Assembly: GCA_003599625.1 (NCBI GenBank)
Contig: QZIU01000018.1
Coordinates: 1-45,162, forward strand
Origin: Candidatus Parcubacteria bacterium
GTDB taxonomy: Bacteria; Patescibacteriota; Minisyncoccia; UBA9983
Reading direction: 5' to 3'
DNA length: 45,162 nucleotides
Shown here: one piece after another, positions 1 through 9,452 of the stretch
How positions within the stretch are numbered: position 1 is the first letter of the stretch
Layout: each line of letters starts with the position of its first letter
Position numbers and translations under genes: made by a program
The notes under the pieces: generated by a model
The model's input: only the letters and a program-made list of their open reading frames with translations
Told to the model about the DNA's origin: nothing
The model's database searches: none

Positions 1-764
1 GCACGGAAAGCGTCGCCCGCCCCGGTCGGGTCGGATGTATTTTTGGGTTTGGCCGGCGGAATTTTATAAATTTCTTTCTGTGTTTTTATAATTGAACCTT
101 TCTCTCCTAGAGTGGTTACCAAAACTTTGATTTTTTTTATTAATGATTTTTCATTCAAGCCCGTTTTTTTAAACAGCATGGCCAATTCGTAATCGTTTGA
201 AATAAAAACTTCGGCGCCGTTTAAACATTGCAAAAGCTGCAATCCTGAAAGCGCGGCCATCTGCTGTCCCGGGTCAAAAATATATGGAATCTTTTTCTTC
301 CGGCAGATACTGCATACTTTTACCATATCATTTTGCTGTCCGGGAGCTGCTATTGCTATGTCATACTTTCCGAAATCTTTTTTTAACGCTGAAAATCCCC
401 CAGCCCCGGGGTGGAAGGCGGTTATTTGATTGTCAGACTGGTCGGTTATAATATGGGCCGAAGACGTAAACAAGTTCTCTATGACTTTAACATTAGAAAT
501 ATCAATTTGATTTTTTTGCAGCCATTTTCTGTACGGCAAAAAGTCAGACCCGGCGGTCGCCAATACAGACGGCCTTTCATTTAGCAAAGACAAATTGTAA
601 GCGATGTTACCCGCCGTTCCGCCGAAATTGGTTTTTAAACTGTTAACCAAAAAACTGACAGACAAAACATGAATCTTGTCCGGCAGGATATGATCGGAAA
701 ATTTTCCCGGGAAATCCATTATTTTATCATAGGCTAAAGACCCTGACACTAAAATCTTTTTCAT
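1..764 (-). CDS. PfkB-family carbohydrate/adenosine kinase (C-terminus cut by window edge)
   Basis: My minus-strand translation from ATG at 764: MKKILVSGSLAYDKIMDFPG...NFGGTAGNIAYNLSLL...NTSDPTGAGDAFRA; GGxxxN and DPTGAGDAF PfkB signatures; next to MTAP and APRT. Confidence 0.88.
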   Translation of the reverse strand, partial: MKKILVSGSLAYDKIMDFPGKFSDHILPDKIHVLSVSFLVNSLKTNFGGTAGNIAYNLSLLNERPSVLATAGSDFLPYRKWLQKNQIDISNVKVIENLFTSSAHIITDQSDNQITAFHPGAGGFSALKKDFGKYDIAIAAPGQQNDMVKVCSICRKKKIPYIFDPGQQMAALSGLQLLQCLNGAEVFISNDYELAMLFKKTGLNEKSLIKKIKVLVTTLGEKGSIIKTQKEIYKIPPAKPKNTSDPTGAGDAFR

Positions 765-1105
765 ATTTTTGTAAAGCCGTTAAAATGAATCTCTTCATTA
801 TTATTGAATACTTCAATAACTTTATACTTTCCCCTGGTAAATGTTCTGCCGTTTTCTGAAAAATGAGTTGCTTCCACAATAATTATACCGGCCAAAGGTT
901 TTGAAAGATGGGCATTACCGTCAGTTTCCAAAAGCGGCAATTCACCCTCCAGCCAGTAATTTCTCTGGCCTGATTTTAAAAATTCATAAATTTTGCCTGC
1001 CGCAAGATTTTCCGGCACGCATTCTTCTATTTTCCTGCGCCCGGCTTTGAATTCGGTAATATTTCTTAAGGCCAGATCCGGATTGTATTCAACCTGAATT
1101 CCCAT
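761..1105 (-). CDS. conserved hypothetical protein, 114 aa
   Basis: ORF track; stop overlaps PfkB start, operon-like spacing. Confidence 0.6.
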   Translation of the reverse strand: MGIQVEYNPDLALRNITEFKAGRRKIEECVPENLAAGKIYEFLKSGQRNYWLEGELPLLETDGNAHLSKPLAGIIIVEATHFSENGRTFTRGKYKVIEVFNNNEEIHFNGFTKI

Positions 1106-1120
1106 ATTAATAGTTATAAT

Positions 1121-1639
1121 TTATGAATCATTAAAGCTTGACCATTTATATTCATCAATTGATTTAACAAGACCGGCTCGGATTGGATTTTGGTGGATGT
1201 AATTTTCCTTCTCTTGCAGCTTTTTATCAGAATAAATATTAAAATCGTAAAATCCCGGCTGCCAGATCCTATATTTTAATCCTCTTCTGTGGTTAGCTTT
1301 GAGCCTCTGCTCAAAGCTTATTGGCGAAAGCAGAGGCTTTCGCCTACCCAGAACCAAATAATCAATAATTTCCCTGGCTGAATTGCCTTTTATCCACTGC
1401 ATTATTTTTGATATTGTTAAATTCTTTTTCTCTTCCACATTCCACCATAATATCAGATGCAAATGATCGTACATAATTACCCAGGCCAATATTTCGTAAT
1501 CAAATTTATTACCATAAAACTTAATATTTTCTAACAGGATCCTGCAGCAATATTCATCCTTAAAGTATGGGTAATTATTGAATGTTTTGCTGGTTACGAA
1601 ATGGGCGTATGAATTGTCACTAAATTTAGACAGGGGCAC
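1121..1639 (-). mobile_element. REP-associated tyrosine (Y1/IS200-like) transposase, RAYT
   Basis: HFVTSKTF..., HLHLILWW (HUH-type motif), YIHQNPIRAGLVKSIDEYKWSSF C-terminal RAYT signature. Confidence 0.88.
1295..1344. repeat. two adjacent perfect hairpins with complementary loops inside the RAYT ORF
   Basis: AGCTTTGAGC-CTCT-GCTCAAAGCT (1295-1318) and GGCGAAAGC-AGAG-GCTTTCGCC (1323-1344). Confidence 0.85.
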
Positions 1640-1666
1640 AAATTTTATTTTGCGCCGATTTATTTT

Positions 1667-2461
1667 TTATTTAACTTCAACTTCTTTTTTTATTTGAGAG
1701 ATTTTTGGCACGGTATTTATCAGCAATTTTTTTACATTATCAACATTTTGATTGAAAATTTTCAATATTTCAGGCCAGGTTACAGCCTCCTCATCTGTTT
1801 TCCAGCAGTCATAATCTGTTGACATAGCCACAGCCGCGTAAGGGATGCCGGCTTCATTTGCCAGAATAACTTCAGGCGCAATTGACATATTGATGACATC
1901 GGCTCCCCAGAGTCTGAACATATCTGACTCGGCGCGAGTTGAAAACCGCGCCCCTTCAATTGTAACCACACAGCCTTTTTTATGGTGAGACAAATTCAAT
2001 TCTTCGCAAGTTTTTATTAATGCACGGCGCAAATCTTCATTAAAAGGATCTGCCATACCCGTATGTTTGGCATTGTCCGCGCCACCGGGAAACTCATCGT
2101 AAAAAGTAACATTGCGATGGCGGGTAAAATCAATAAACTGGTCCAGAATAATAAAATCTCCCCGTTTAATTTCTTCCCGCAGACTGCCGCAGGCGGAAGT
2201 CGCCAGAATATGGGTACAGCCCGCGTCTTTAAGCGATTGGATATTGGCGCGGTAATTTACGCCTGTCGGCGTGATTTTGTGTTCTTTGCCATGCCTGGAC
2301 AGTATACATATTTCTGCATCAGCCAGTTTACCCGTGGTCATGATCGATGAAGGTTTCCCCCATTTTGTTTGGACTTCTTTTTCTTTAAAATCATTTAACA
2401 ATTTCGGGTCATCAAGGCCCGAACCGCCGATAATTCCGATTTTTATTGATGACATAAGCAA
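1667..2461 (-). CDS. mtnP: S-methyl-5'-thioadenosine phosphorylase / purine nucleoside phosphorylase family
   Basis: IGIIGGSGLDD, RHGKEHKITPTGVNYRANI, NMSIAPEVILANEAGIPYAAVAMSTDYDCW. Confidence 0.92.
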   Translation of the reverse strand: MLMSSIKIGIIGGSGLDDPKLLNDFKEKEVQTKWGKPSSIMTTGKLADAEICILSRHGKEHKITPTGVNYRANIQSLKDAGCTHILATSACGSLREEIKRGDFIILDQFIDFTRHRNVTFYDEFPGGADNAKHTGMADPFNEDLRRALIKTCEELNLSHHKKGCVVTIEGARFSTRAESDMFRLWGADVINMSIAPEVILANEAGIPYAAVAMSTDYDCWKTDEEAVTWPEILKIFNQNVDNVKKLLINTVPKISQIKKEVEVK

Positions 2462-2561
2462 AAATCAAATATTAATTTATCGTTTTTATAAAAGGGAATA
2501 ACGAATTATTTCAATATCTTTTTCAAATAAAACTGAAAATGGCTCAGGATGACAAAGATAA

Positions 2562-3113
2562 TTAAATCGTTGTCACCTTTTCTGAAATATAATCAATCAA
2601 AAAATTTGCCCTGTATCCCGCTTCTTCCAGTTTTTTTAATCCGGGTAAAAAAGACAAATTGATTATAAACTCAATACCGGCAATTTCCCCGCCCATTTTT
2701 TTAACCATTTCGACTGCCGCCAGCATTGTACCGCCGGTTGCCAATAAATCGTCAGCTATAATTACTTTTTCTTCCGGCTTTATGGTGTCGTCATGCATTT
2801 CCACCGTATCCGGACCGTATTCTTTTTCATAAGTAGATGATATGCATCGGGAAGGCAGTTTGCCTTTTTTTCTGACGACTGAAATCCCCGCGCCTAATTT
2901 ATATGCCAAAGTTGCGGCCAGCAAGAATCCCCGCGCATCTATTCCCACAACCTTATCAATTTTTTGACCTTCGTATCTTGCAGCCATTTCATCTATCATT
3001 TTTTTAAAACATCCGGCATCTTCAAAAATAGTTGTCACATCATAAAATAAAATGCCCTTTTTGGGAAAGTTCGGAATTTTTCGTATTCTTTGATCAAGAT
3101 AAATTTTATCCAT
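2562..3113 (-). CDS. apt: adenine phosphoribosyltransferase
   Basis: MDKIYLDQRIRKIPNFPKKGILFYDVTTIFED..., PRPP-binding VIIADDLLATGGTM; likely start at 3113 rather than 3197. Confidence 0.93.
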   Translation of the reverse strand: MDKIYLDQRIRKIPNFPKKGILFYDVTTIFEDAGCFKKMIDEMAARYEGQKIDKVVGIDARGFLLAATLAYKLGAGISVVRKKGKLPSRCISSTYEKEYGPDTVEMHDDTIKPEEKVIIADDLLATGGTMLAAVEMVKKMGGEIAGIEFIINLSFLPGLKKLEEAGYRANFLIDYISEKVTTI

Positions 3114-3196
3114 ATTTTGACTAAAAAAGTAAACAAGAGTAAAATTATTAACTGAAAATACCAGTTGTAATTTATCATAATTAACAAAATATTTCA

Positions 3197-4516
3197 ATGA
3201 AAGACATTTTAAAAAGGGCGGAAAAGGACGGGGTCAAATACATTCATTTGCAGTTTACAGACATTTTAGGCATTCCCAAAGATATAGTAATTCCGATTAG
3301 GCAGCTGGAAAACGCCCTGGAAAAAGGAATTTGGTTTGACGGATCTTCGATTGAAGGTTTTGCCAGAATTGCCGAATCAGATCAGTTATTAATGCCAGAC
3401 GTAAAAACATATTGCACTTTGCCCTGGAGCGGAACTGAAAATAAGTCCGCCAGAATTATCTGCGATGTTCTTAAACCAAACAGGGAAAAATTTGACGGTG
3501 ACCCTCGTTACATTTTAAGACAGGCAATGCTTCAGGCGAAGAACAAAGGTTTCATTTTTAACGTTGGAGCTGAACTTGAATTTTTTCTACTTGAAAAAAA
3601 CCATAATTTATCACCGATGCCTCATGACTATGCCGGTTATTTTGATTTTTCACCGTTTGACGTAGCTTCAACAATAAGAGAAAAGGTTATTGAAATGTCA
3701 GAAGAATTAAATATTAATATTGAGGCCGGACATCATGAAGTTGCAGCCGGACAGCATGAAATTGATTTTCGCTACAGCGATGCGCTAAAAACGGCAGATA
3801 ACATCATAACTTTAAAAACTACGATTAAGGCAATCGCCCAGAGTTGTGACGTCAAAGCAACTTTCATGCCCAAGCCGTTTGAAAACATTAACGGATCAGG
3901 AATGCATTTGCATTTAAGTTTATTTGACACCAGCGGCAACAATTCTTTTTACGATGAAAACGATAAATATAAACTTTCCCAAACCGCTAAATATTTTATT
4001 GGCGGAATTTTATACCATTCCAAAGCATTTACGGCCCTGACCAATCCGACAACCAATTCCTATAAAAGAATAGTCCCGGGGTACGAAGCTCCTGTCAATA
4101 TCTGCTGGGCACAGATGAACCGCTCGGCGCTTGTCAGAATTCCAAGATATACCGAAGGCAAGGAACAGTCGGTAAGGATCGAACTTCGTTCACCAGATCC
4201 TTCGGCAAATCCTTATCTGGCGTTTGCTGCGGTTTTGGCTTCAGGTCTTGACGGCATAGATAACAAAATACAGCCGCCTCCTCCCGTTGAAGAAGATATC
4301 TACCATTTGGATGAAAATAAAAAACAGGAACTGAAAATAGAAAATCTGCCCGGCTCGTTGACCGAAAGCATACTATTCCTGAAAAAAAATGAAATAATAA
4401 AAAAAGCTTTGGGAAAACATATCACCGAAAGGTTTATTGAAGCAAAAAAAATTGAAATAGACGAACAAAAAACTGAAGTTACAGCCAAAGAACTGAAACG
4501 GTATTTAAATATATAA
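3197..4516 (+). CDS. glnA: type I glutamine synthetase
   Basis: FDGSSIEGFARIAESDQLL, NGSGMHLHLSL, NPTTNSYKRIVPGYEAPVNICWA, RIELRSPDPSANPYLAFA. Confidence 0.97.
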   Translation: MKDILKRAEKDGVKYIHLQFTDILGIPKDIVIPIRQLENALEKGIWFDGSSIEGFARIAESDQLLMPDVKTYCTLPWSGTENKSARIICDVLKPNREKFDGDPRYILRQAMLQAKNKGFIFNVGAELEFFLLEKNHNLSPMPHDYAGYFDFSPFDVASTIREKVIEMSEELNINIEAGHHEVAAGQHEIDFRYSDALKTADNIITLKTTIKAIAQSCDVKATFMPKPFENINGSGMHLHLSLFDTSGNNSFYDENDKYKLSQTAKYFIGGILYHSKAFTALTNPTTNSYKRIVPGYEAPVNICWAQMNRSALVRIPRYTEGKEQSVRIELRSPDPSANPYLAFAAVLASGLDGIDNKIQPPPPVEEDIYHLDENKKQELKIENLPGSLTESILFLKKNEIIKKALGKHITERFIEAKKIEIDEQKTEVTAKELKRYLNI

Positions 4517-4541
4517 CCGGCTGCCGAAGAATTTAAATTTT

Positions 4542-4573
4542 AAAAAAGCAGGTAACGAAAGCCTGCTTTTTGT
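4542..4573 (+). terminator. intrinsic terminator of glnA
   Basis: AAAAGCAGG taacgaaag CCTGCTTTTTG. Confidence 0.85.
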
Positions 4574-4665
4574 TTACTTAAAAAGACAATAACACTTTTG
4601 TTACCATATATCGTTATATGATAACAGAGTAAATCTGATATGAAAATTTTAACAAATACTGACTA

Positions 4666-4694
4666 TTGACATTGTATAAAGTATCTGTTAATGT
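4666..4694 (+). promoter_or_regulatory. sigma70-like promoter for the ncRNA candidate
   Basis: TTGACA (4666-4671), 17-nt spacer, TAATGT (4689-4694). Confidence 0.7.
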
Positions 4695-4700
4695 TATTTG

Positions 4701-4858
4701 AAAATCTGGAAAGTCCTCGCGTCCAAGGACAAGGCCCGGAATCACCAAACGCAGAGGCCACGGGGTGGCGAATTAACGGTGAATAATCGGGAAATAATCG
4801 CCTTTGGCACTGAAAAGCGCCAGGCAAGCTAGTAGTGACGGGGGCTTTCCAGATTAAA
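4701..4858 (+). ncRNA. candidate structured non-coding RNA of unknown family
   Basis: closing helix AATCTGGAAAG (4703-4713)/CTTTCCAGATT (4845-4855); internal helices CCTCGCGT/ACGC(A)GAGG (4715-4722/4749-4757), CCAC-GGGG..GTGG, and a GAAA-capped hairpin at 4806-4821; no ORF; own promoter. Confidence 0.65.
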
Positions 4859-4896
4859 TTTTGTTCTTTTACTATAAAGACTTTTCGATTACCTAA

Positions 4897-4922
4897 AAGA
4901 CTGCATTCGCGAATGCAGTCTT
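4897..4922. terminator. 26-bp perfect palindrome between converging units, probable bidirectional terminator
   Basis: AAGACTGCATTCG|CGAATGCAGTCTT. Confidence 0.7.
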
Positions 4923-4947
4923 CTCCATATACCTTAGGATAACTTCC

Positions 4948-5856
4948 TTATCTTAATTTCTCAAACCATTCAATCGTCCTTTTCATCCCCTCATTAAAAT
5001 CTACTTCCGGCTGCCAATCCAACAATTTTTTTGCCAGGGTATTATCCGCTAATGTGTCATGAGGTTCCACGCGCGGTGCAATATTGACTGTCGGTCCGCC
5101 GATAATTTTTGCAACCTCATTAACGCTATGGTTATGTCCCGCTCCGATATTAATAACCTCGCCTTTCCCGACTTTATCGCTCTTTGCCGCCAGGATATTG
5201 GCCCTGACAACATCAAAGACAAATGTAAAATCACGGGTCTGTGTTCCGTCACCGGTAATGGTTAATGGCTGTCCTTCTTTTTTTTGCTTTAAAAAAACGG
5301 CTATTACCAGGCAATAAGCGCCGGAAAAAGCCATATTTGGTCCGTAAACGTTAAAATAGCGCAAACTGACGGTTTCAAGACCGTAAAACAGGAAAAATAA
5401 TTTGGCGTAATGTTCACCGACATACTTGTGCAGGCCGTAAGGGCTCATCGGCTGGGGCAGCTGGTCTTCTTTTAACGGCAGTCTTTCGCTGTTACCGTAG
5501 GCTGACGAGGAAGCCGAATAAACCAACCGTCTGACTTTAGCTTCTTTGGCTGCCAGTAAAACGTTCAAAGTGCCGTTGATGTTTATATTGTGAGTTTCGA
5601 CGGGATGATCAATTGAATATGGAACCCGTGGCAATGCAGCCATATGAAAAACAAAATCCATACCTTTAAAGTGCGGCTTTATCTGTTCAAAGTCAGTGAT
5701 ATCGGCTTTGACAAATTTCGCCCGCGGATGAATATTTTCCTTTTTTCCCGTTGAAAGGTTATCGATAATCGTGACTTCGTCGTTTGCATTTACCAGTTCT
5801 TTAACCAGATTGGAACCGATAAAACCTGCGCCTCCCGTAACTAATACTTTAGACAT
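4948..5856 (-). CDS. NAD-dependent epimerase (SDR, UDP-glucose 4-epimerase-like)
   Basis: [35 protein letters not shown] (YxxxK). Confidence 0.92.
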   Translation of the reverse strand: MSKVLVTGGAGFIGSNLVKELVNANDEVTIIDNLSTGKKENIHPRAKFVKADITDFEQIKPHFKGMDFVFHMAALPRVPYSIDHPVETHNININGTLNVLLAAKEAKVRRLVYSASSSAYGNSERLPLKEDQLPQPMSPYGLHKYVGEHYAKLFFLFYGLETVSLRYFNVYGPNMAFSGAYCLVIAVFLKQKKEGQPLTITGDGTQTRDFTFVFDVVRANILAAKSDKVGKGEVINIGAGHNHSVNEVAKIIGGPTVNIAPRVEPHDTLADNTLAKKLLDWQPEVDFNEGMKRTIEWFEKLR

Positions 5857-5971
5857 AAATTTTATTAAATTCTAAATTCAATATCTGAATACTGTTAATA
5901 ACCATCGAGTAAAATCGGTAATTTATTTGAAACTTTTTATTATTTAAAAATCAACTGCACCAGTGGCTCGG

Positions 5972-6910
5972 CTACACTATTTTCCTGAAATAACCGATGG
6001 TCTTTTCCAGCCCTTCTTCCAATTTAACCTGCGGCTGCCAGTTCAGTTTTTCTTTGGCCAAAGATAGGTCCGGCTGCCGCTGTTTCGGATCGTCTTGCGG
6101 CAATTCTTTAAAAACAATTTTACTTTTCGAACCGGTTTTGTCTATTATCATCTGAGCCAGCTTTATTATCTGATATTCATCGCAGTTGCCTAGATTCACG
6201 GGTCCGGTAAAATTTCTGGTTTCCATAAGCTTAATTAAGCCGTCAACCATGTCGTCGACATAACAAAAAGACCTTGTCTGATTGCCATCGCCGTAAATGA
6301 TGATATCGTCATTTTTCAAAGCTTGCAGAATAAAATTGGAAACCACGCGGCCGTCATTTATTGCCATCTGGGGACCGTAAGTGTTAAAAATCCGCGCCAC
6401 CGCAATCGAAATTTTGTGGGTCCGATGATAATCAAAAAATAATGTTTCAGCACAGCGCTTGCCTTCGTCATAGCAGGCGCGCGGGCCGATGGGATTTACA
6501 TTGCCGTTATAATTTTCCTTCTGCGGATGATGCAAATCGTCAGGATCGCCGTATACTTCAGAAGTTGATGCCTGTAGTATTTTGCATTTTTTCTCCTTGG
6601 ACAAACCCAGAATATTTATTACACCCAGAACATTCGCCTTGACCGTACGGATTGAATTTTTCTGATAATGAACCGGGGAAGCTGGGCAGGCCAGATTGTA
6701 AATCTGATCAACTTCGCCGTCAACATAGAGCGGTTCAATAATGTCATGTTCAATTAAGATAAAATTTTTATTTTCGATGCAATCAGAAATATTCTTTTTC
6801 TGGCCGGTGAAAAAATTGTCCACGCAGATAACCTGGTTATTTAAAGCCAGCAGCCTTTTGCAAAGATGAGAACCGATGAAGCCGGCGCCGCCAGTGACTA
6901 ATATTTTCAT
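5972..6910 (-). CDS. SDR family UDP-glucuronate decarboxylase-like protein
   Basis: [21 protein letters not shown] (start 6910), [34 protein letters not shown]. Confidence 0.92.
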   Translation of the reverse strand: MKILVTGGAGFIGSHLCKRLLALNNQVICVDNFFTGQKKNISDCIENKNFILIEHDIIEPLYVDGEVDQIYNLACPASPVHYQKNSIRTVKANVLGVINILGLSKEKKCKILQASTSEVYGDPDDLHHPQKENYNGNVNPIGPRACYDEGKRCAETLFFDYHRTHKISIAVARIFNTYGPQMAINDGRVVSNFILQALKNDDIIIYGDGNQTRSFCYVDDMVDGLIKLMETRNFTGPVNLGNCDEYQIIKLAQMIIDKTGSKSKIVFKELPQDDPKQRQPDLSLAKEKLNWQPQVKLEEGLEKTIGYFRKIV

Positions 6911-6921
6911 AAATTTTTTTA

Positions 6922-8760
6922 TTATTCTACAGTTACGCTTTTTGCCAAATTTCTCGGCTTGTCGACATCGCAACCCTTTAACTTAGCAATATGATAAGCC
7001 AGAAGCTGCAGTGGTATTGATGTCAGAATCGGATAGAGCAGCTCATCGGTTTTCGGAACAAAGATCACTTCGTTGGCAATTTTTTTTATTTCATTGTCAT
7101 TTTCCGTTGCCACAGCTATAATTTTTCCCTGTCTGGCCTTTACTTCCGAAATATTATTCATAATTTTTTCATAGACTTTGTCCCTGGTCGCGATAAATAC
7201 CACCGGCATATCTTCATCTATTAAAGCAATCGGCCCATGCTTCATTTCTGCTGCCGGGTACCCTTCGGCATGAATATAAGAAATTTCCTTTAGTTTCAAC
7301 GCCCCTTCCAAAGCGACGGGAAAATTATTGCCTCTTCCTAAATAAATAAAATTTTTATTGTCTTTGTATTTCCGGGCGATCGTCTTTATTCCATCGTTTA
7401 AATTTAATATTTCACGAACATAATCCGGCACCTTTAGCAATTCGCTGATAATTTTTTTCGCTTTGCTTTTTTCAATCAATCCCTTTTCTCTTGCCAAATG
7501 CATGGCAAAAAGAAACAGTGCCGTTACCATTGATGTAAATGCCTTGGTTGATGCTACGCCTATTTCGGGCCCGGCATGAAGATAAATTCCACCGTCAACT
7601 TCTCTGGCAATAGTCGATCCAACGACGTTACAAATTCCCAAAGTCCTGGCTCCCAAAGCTTTCGCTTCCCTTAAAGCAAATAAGGTGTCAGTTGTTTCAC
7701 CCGATTGCGATATGGCAATCATTAAAGTTTCCTTGTCCACCAACGGACTGCGGTAGCGGAATTCGGAAGCATATTCAACTTCAACCGGAATTTTTGCCAA
7801 TTCTTCGATTAAGTATTCGCCGATCAATGCCGCATGCCAGGAAGTGCCGCACGCGGTAATAATAATTCTTTTGAACCTTTTTAATTCCTCGTCTGTCAGA
7901 TTGAGACCGCCCAGTTTTACTTCTCCTTCTTTTGCCAGCACTCTGCCGCGCAAAGTGTTGGTAATGCTTTCGGGTTGCTCAAAAATTTCTTTTAACATAA
8001 AAGTTTCAAAGCCGGATTTTTCCGCCATGGCTATATCCCAGTCAAGGTTGTTTATCATTTTATGCACTCCGTTATTTTCCAGGTTGACCACCTTATAACC
8101 GTTATGGTTGATAATACCGATTTCTTCGTCGTCAAGATAAATTACTTTCTTTGTATATTCCAAAATCGGAGTCGCGTCAGACGCGACCAGATATTCATTT
8201 TCTCCTATGCCGATGGCAACCGGGCTGCCTTTTCTGGCGACAACAAGCTTGTCCGGCTCGTACTGGGACATGACAATCAAGCCGTAAGCGCCGACAACTT
8301 GCTTTAGCGCCATTCTTGTCGCCTTAGCCAGATCTTTGACTTTGTCGTTGTATTTTTCTATCAGATGGGCTAAAACTTCGGAATCGGTCTGAGTTACAAA
8401 TTTATGGCCTTCACGCTCCAGAAGTTCCTTTAACACCTTATAGTTTTCAATAATACCGTTATGGACAATGGCAATATTTTTCTTGCAGTCAAAATGAGGA
8501 TGGGCATTGGCATCGGTTACCCCGCCATGGGTCGCCCATCTGGTATGGGCAATTCCTAATTCACCCGTACTTAATTTTTTGCCGACGGCTTTTTCCAGCT
8601 CGGCAATTTTACCCACCTTTTTTTTAATTACGATCTTTCCGCCACAAACCAAGGCTATGCCTGCTGAATCATAACCCCGGTACTCCAGCCTTTTCAATCC
8701 GTTAAGGAGTACGGGATAAATTTTTTTTCTTTTGCCTATATAACCGACAATACCGCACAT
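6922..8760 (-). CDS. glmS: glutamine-fructose-6-phosphate aminotransferase
   Basis: [12 protein letters not shown]-terminal Cys amidotransferase; two SIS domains; C-terminal [13 protein letters not shown]. Confidence 0.98.
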   Translation of the reverse strand: MCGIVGYIGKRKKIYPVLLNGLKRLEYRGYDSAGIALVCGGKIVIKKKVGKIAELEKAVGKKLSTGELGIAHTRWATHGGVTDANAHPHFDCKKNIAIVHNGIIENYKVLKELLEREGHKFVTQTDSEVLAHLIEKYNDKVKDLAKATRMALKQVVGAYGLIVMSQYEPDKLVVARKGSPVAIGIGENEYLVASDATPILEYTKKVIYLDDEEIGIINHNGYKVVNLENNGVHKMINNLDWDIAMAEKSGFETFMLKEIFEQPESITNTLRGRVLAKEGEVKLGGLNLTDEELKRFKRIIITACGTSWHAALIGEYLIEELAKIPVEVEYASEFRYRSPLVDKETLMIAISQSGETTDTLFALREAKALGARTLGICNVVGSTIAREVDGGIYLHAGPEIGVASTKAFTSMVTALFLFAMHLAREKGLIEKSKAKKIISELLKVPDYVREILNLNDGIKTIARKYKDNKNFIYLGRGNNFPVALEGALKLKEISYIHAEGYPAAEMKHGPIALIDEDMPVVFIATRDKVYEKIMNNISEVKARQGKIIAVATENDNEIKKIANEVIFVPKTDELLYPILTSIPLQLLAYHIAKLKGCDVDKPRNLAKSVTVE

Positions 8761-8817
8761 AGTTTAACTTTATAATCCGTCAACAGACGGCTGTTGACCG
8801 CAAACAGTTAATTATAA

Positions 8818-9288
8818 TTACTTGTAAAATTTAGAAAAAATATATTCATCCTTGCCTTTATAAAAATGCGATTTTAATCTGGTTTCAAATTTCATGCCCA
8901 TTTTTTTGTAAAATCTCTGGGCCCGGGAATTGTTTCGCCGTGTCATTAAAAATAATTTCCGAAGTTTGCCTCCTGCTTTTTTGTATTCCGCTTTTAATTC
9001 TTTCTCCAGGGCCAGAAATAACTTTTTGGCAGCGCCGGTTCCCCTGTATTCAGGCATAACTACTACATGGTAAAGTTCCGCCAAGCCGTGTTTCGGCCGG
9101 CCGTGCATCAAATAAGTAATCAGCCCCACACCATTGTTTTTTTCTTTGGCGATTAAATAATTATGGCCTTTTTTCGTTTCGGACAAAAAAATTTTTTCGC
9201 CTTCGCCCGCGTTTTTAATATTAAGCAACTCAAAAAGAAGTTTGGCTATAAATTTTCTATCTGATTTTTTGGCTTTAGTTATTTTCAT
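8818..9288 (-). CDS. GNAT family N-acetyltransferase
   Basis: VVMPEYRGTGAAKKLFLALE; RNNSRAQRFYKKMGMKFETR. Confidence 0.88.
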   Translation of the reverse strand: MKITKAKKSDRKFIAKLLFELLNIKNAGEGEKIFLSETKKGHNYLIAKEKNNGVGLITYLMHGRPKHGLAELYHVVVMPEYRGTGAAKKLFLALEKELKAEYKKAGGKLRKLFLMTRRNNSRAQRFYKKMGMKFETRLKSHFYKGKDEYIFSKFYK

Positions 9289-9292
9289 CCTT

Positions 9293-9436
9293 TTAATTTA
9301 GCTGACCTTGTTCCGGCGGTGGTACCTTAATTTTATTTTTTTTTGGCCCGTTCTTTTTTTCTTCATCTGTTTTTTCCAAATCTTGGCGGCCTGAAAATTC
9401 TTCCTCGGGAGGCCTAAAGATTTCTATTTTTCCCAT
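9293..9436 (-). CDS. possible 47-aa small charged/Pro-rich protein
   Basis: my translation: MGKIEIFRPPEEEFSGRQDLEKTDEEKKNGPKKNKIKVPPPEQGQLN*; fills the GNAT-prfB gap. Confidence 0.4.
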   Translation of the reverse strand: MGKIEIFRPPEEEFSGRQDLEKTDEEKKNGPKKNKIKVPPPEQGQLN

Positions 9437-9452
9437 ATTAATTAATTAATTC

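Noticed and set aside
3197-3300. glnA glutamine riboswitch or DCTPP leader
   Set aside because: Only ~80 nt between apt and glnA starts and no glutamine-II/glnA motif visible.
4701-4858. RNase P RNA, from the GGAAAGTCC string
   Set aside because: No CR-IV/CR-V (ACAGAACCCGGCUUA-like) partner and far too short; the string is part of the closing helix.
5059-5317. Overlapping plus-strand ORFs antisense to the epimerase
   Set aside because: Fully inside a well-supported conserved CDS; no independent evidence.
8761-8817. glmS ribozyme
   Set aside because: Leader is only ~57 nt and lacks the ribozyme core; just overlapping small hairpins.
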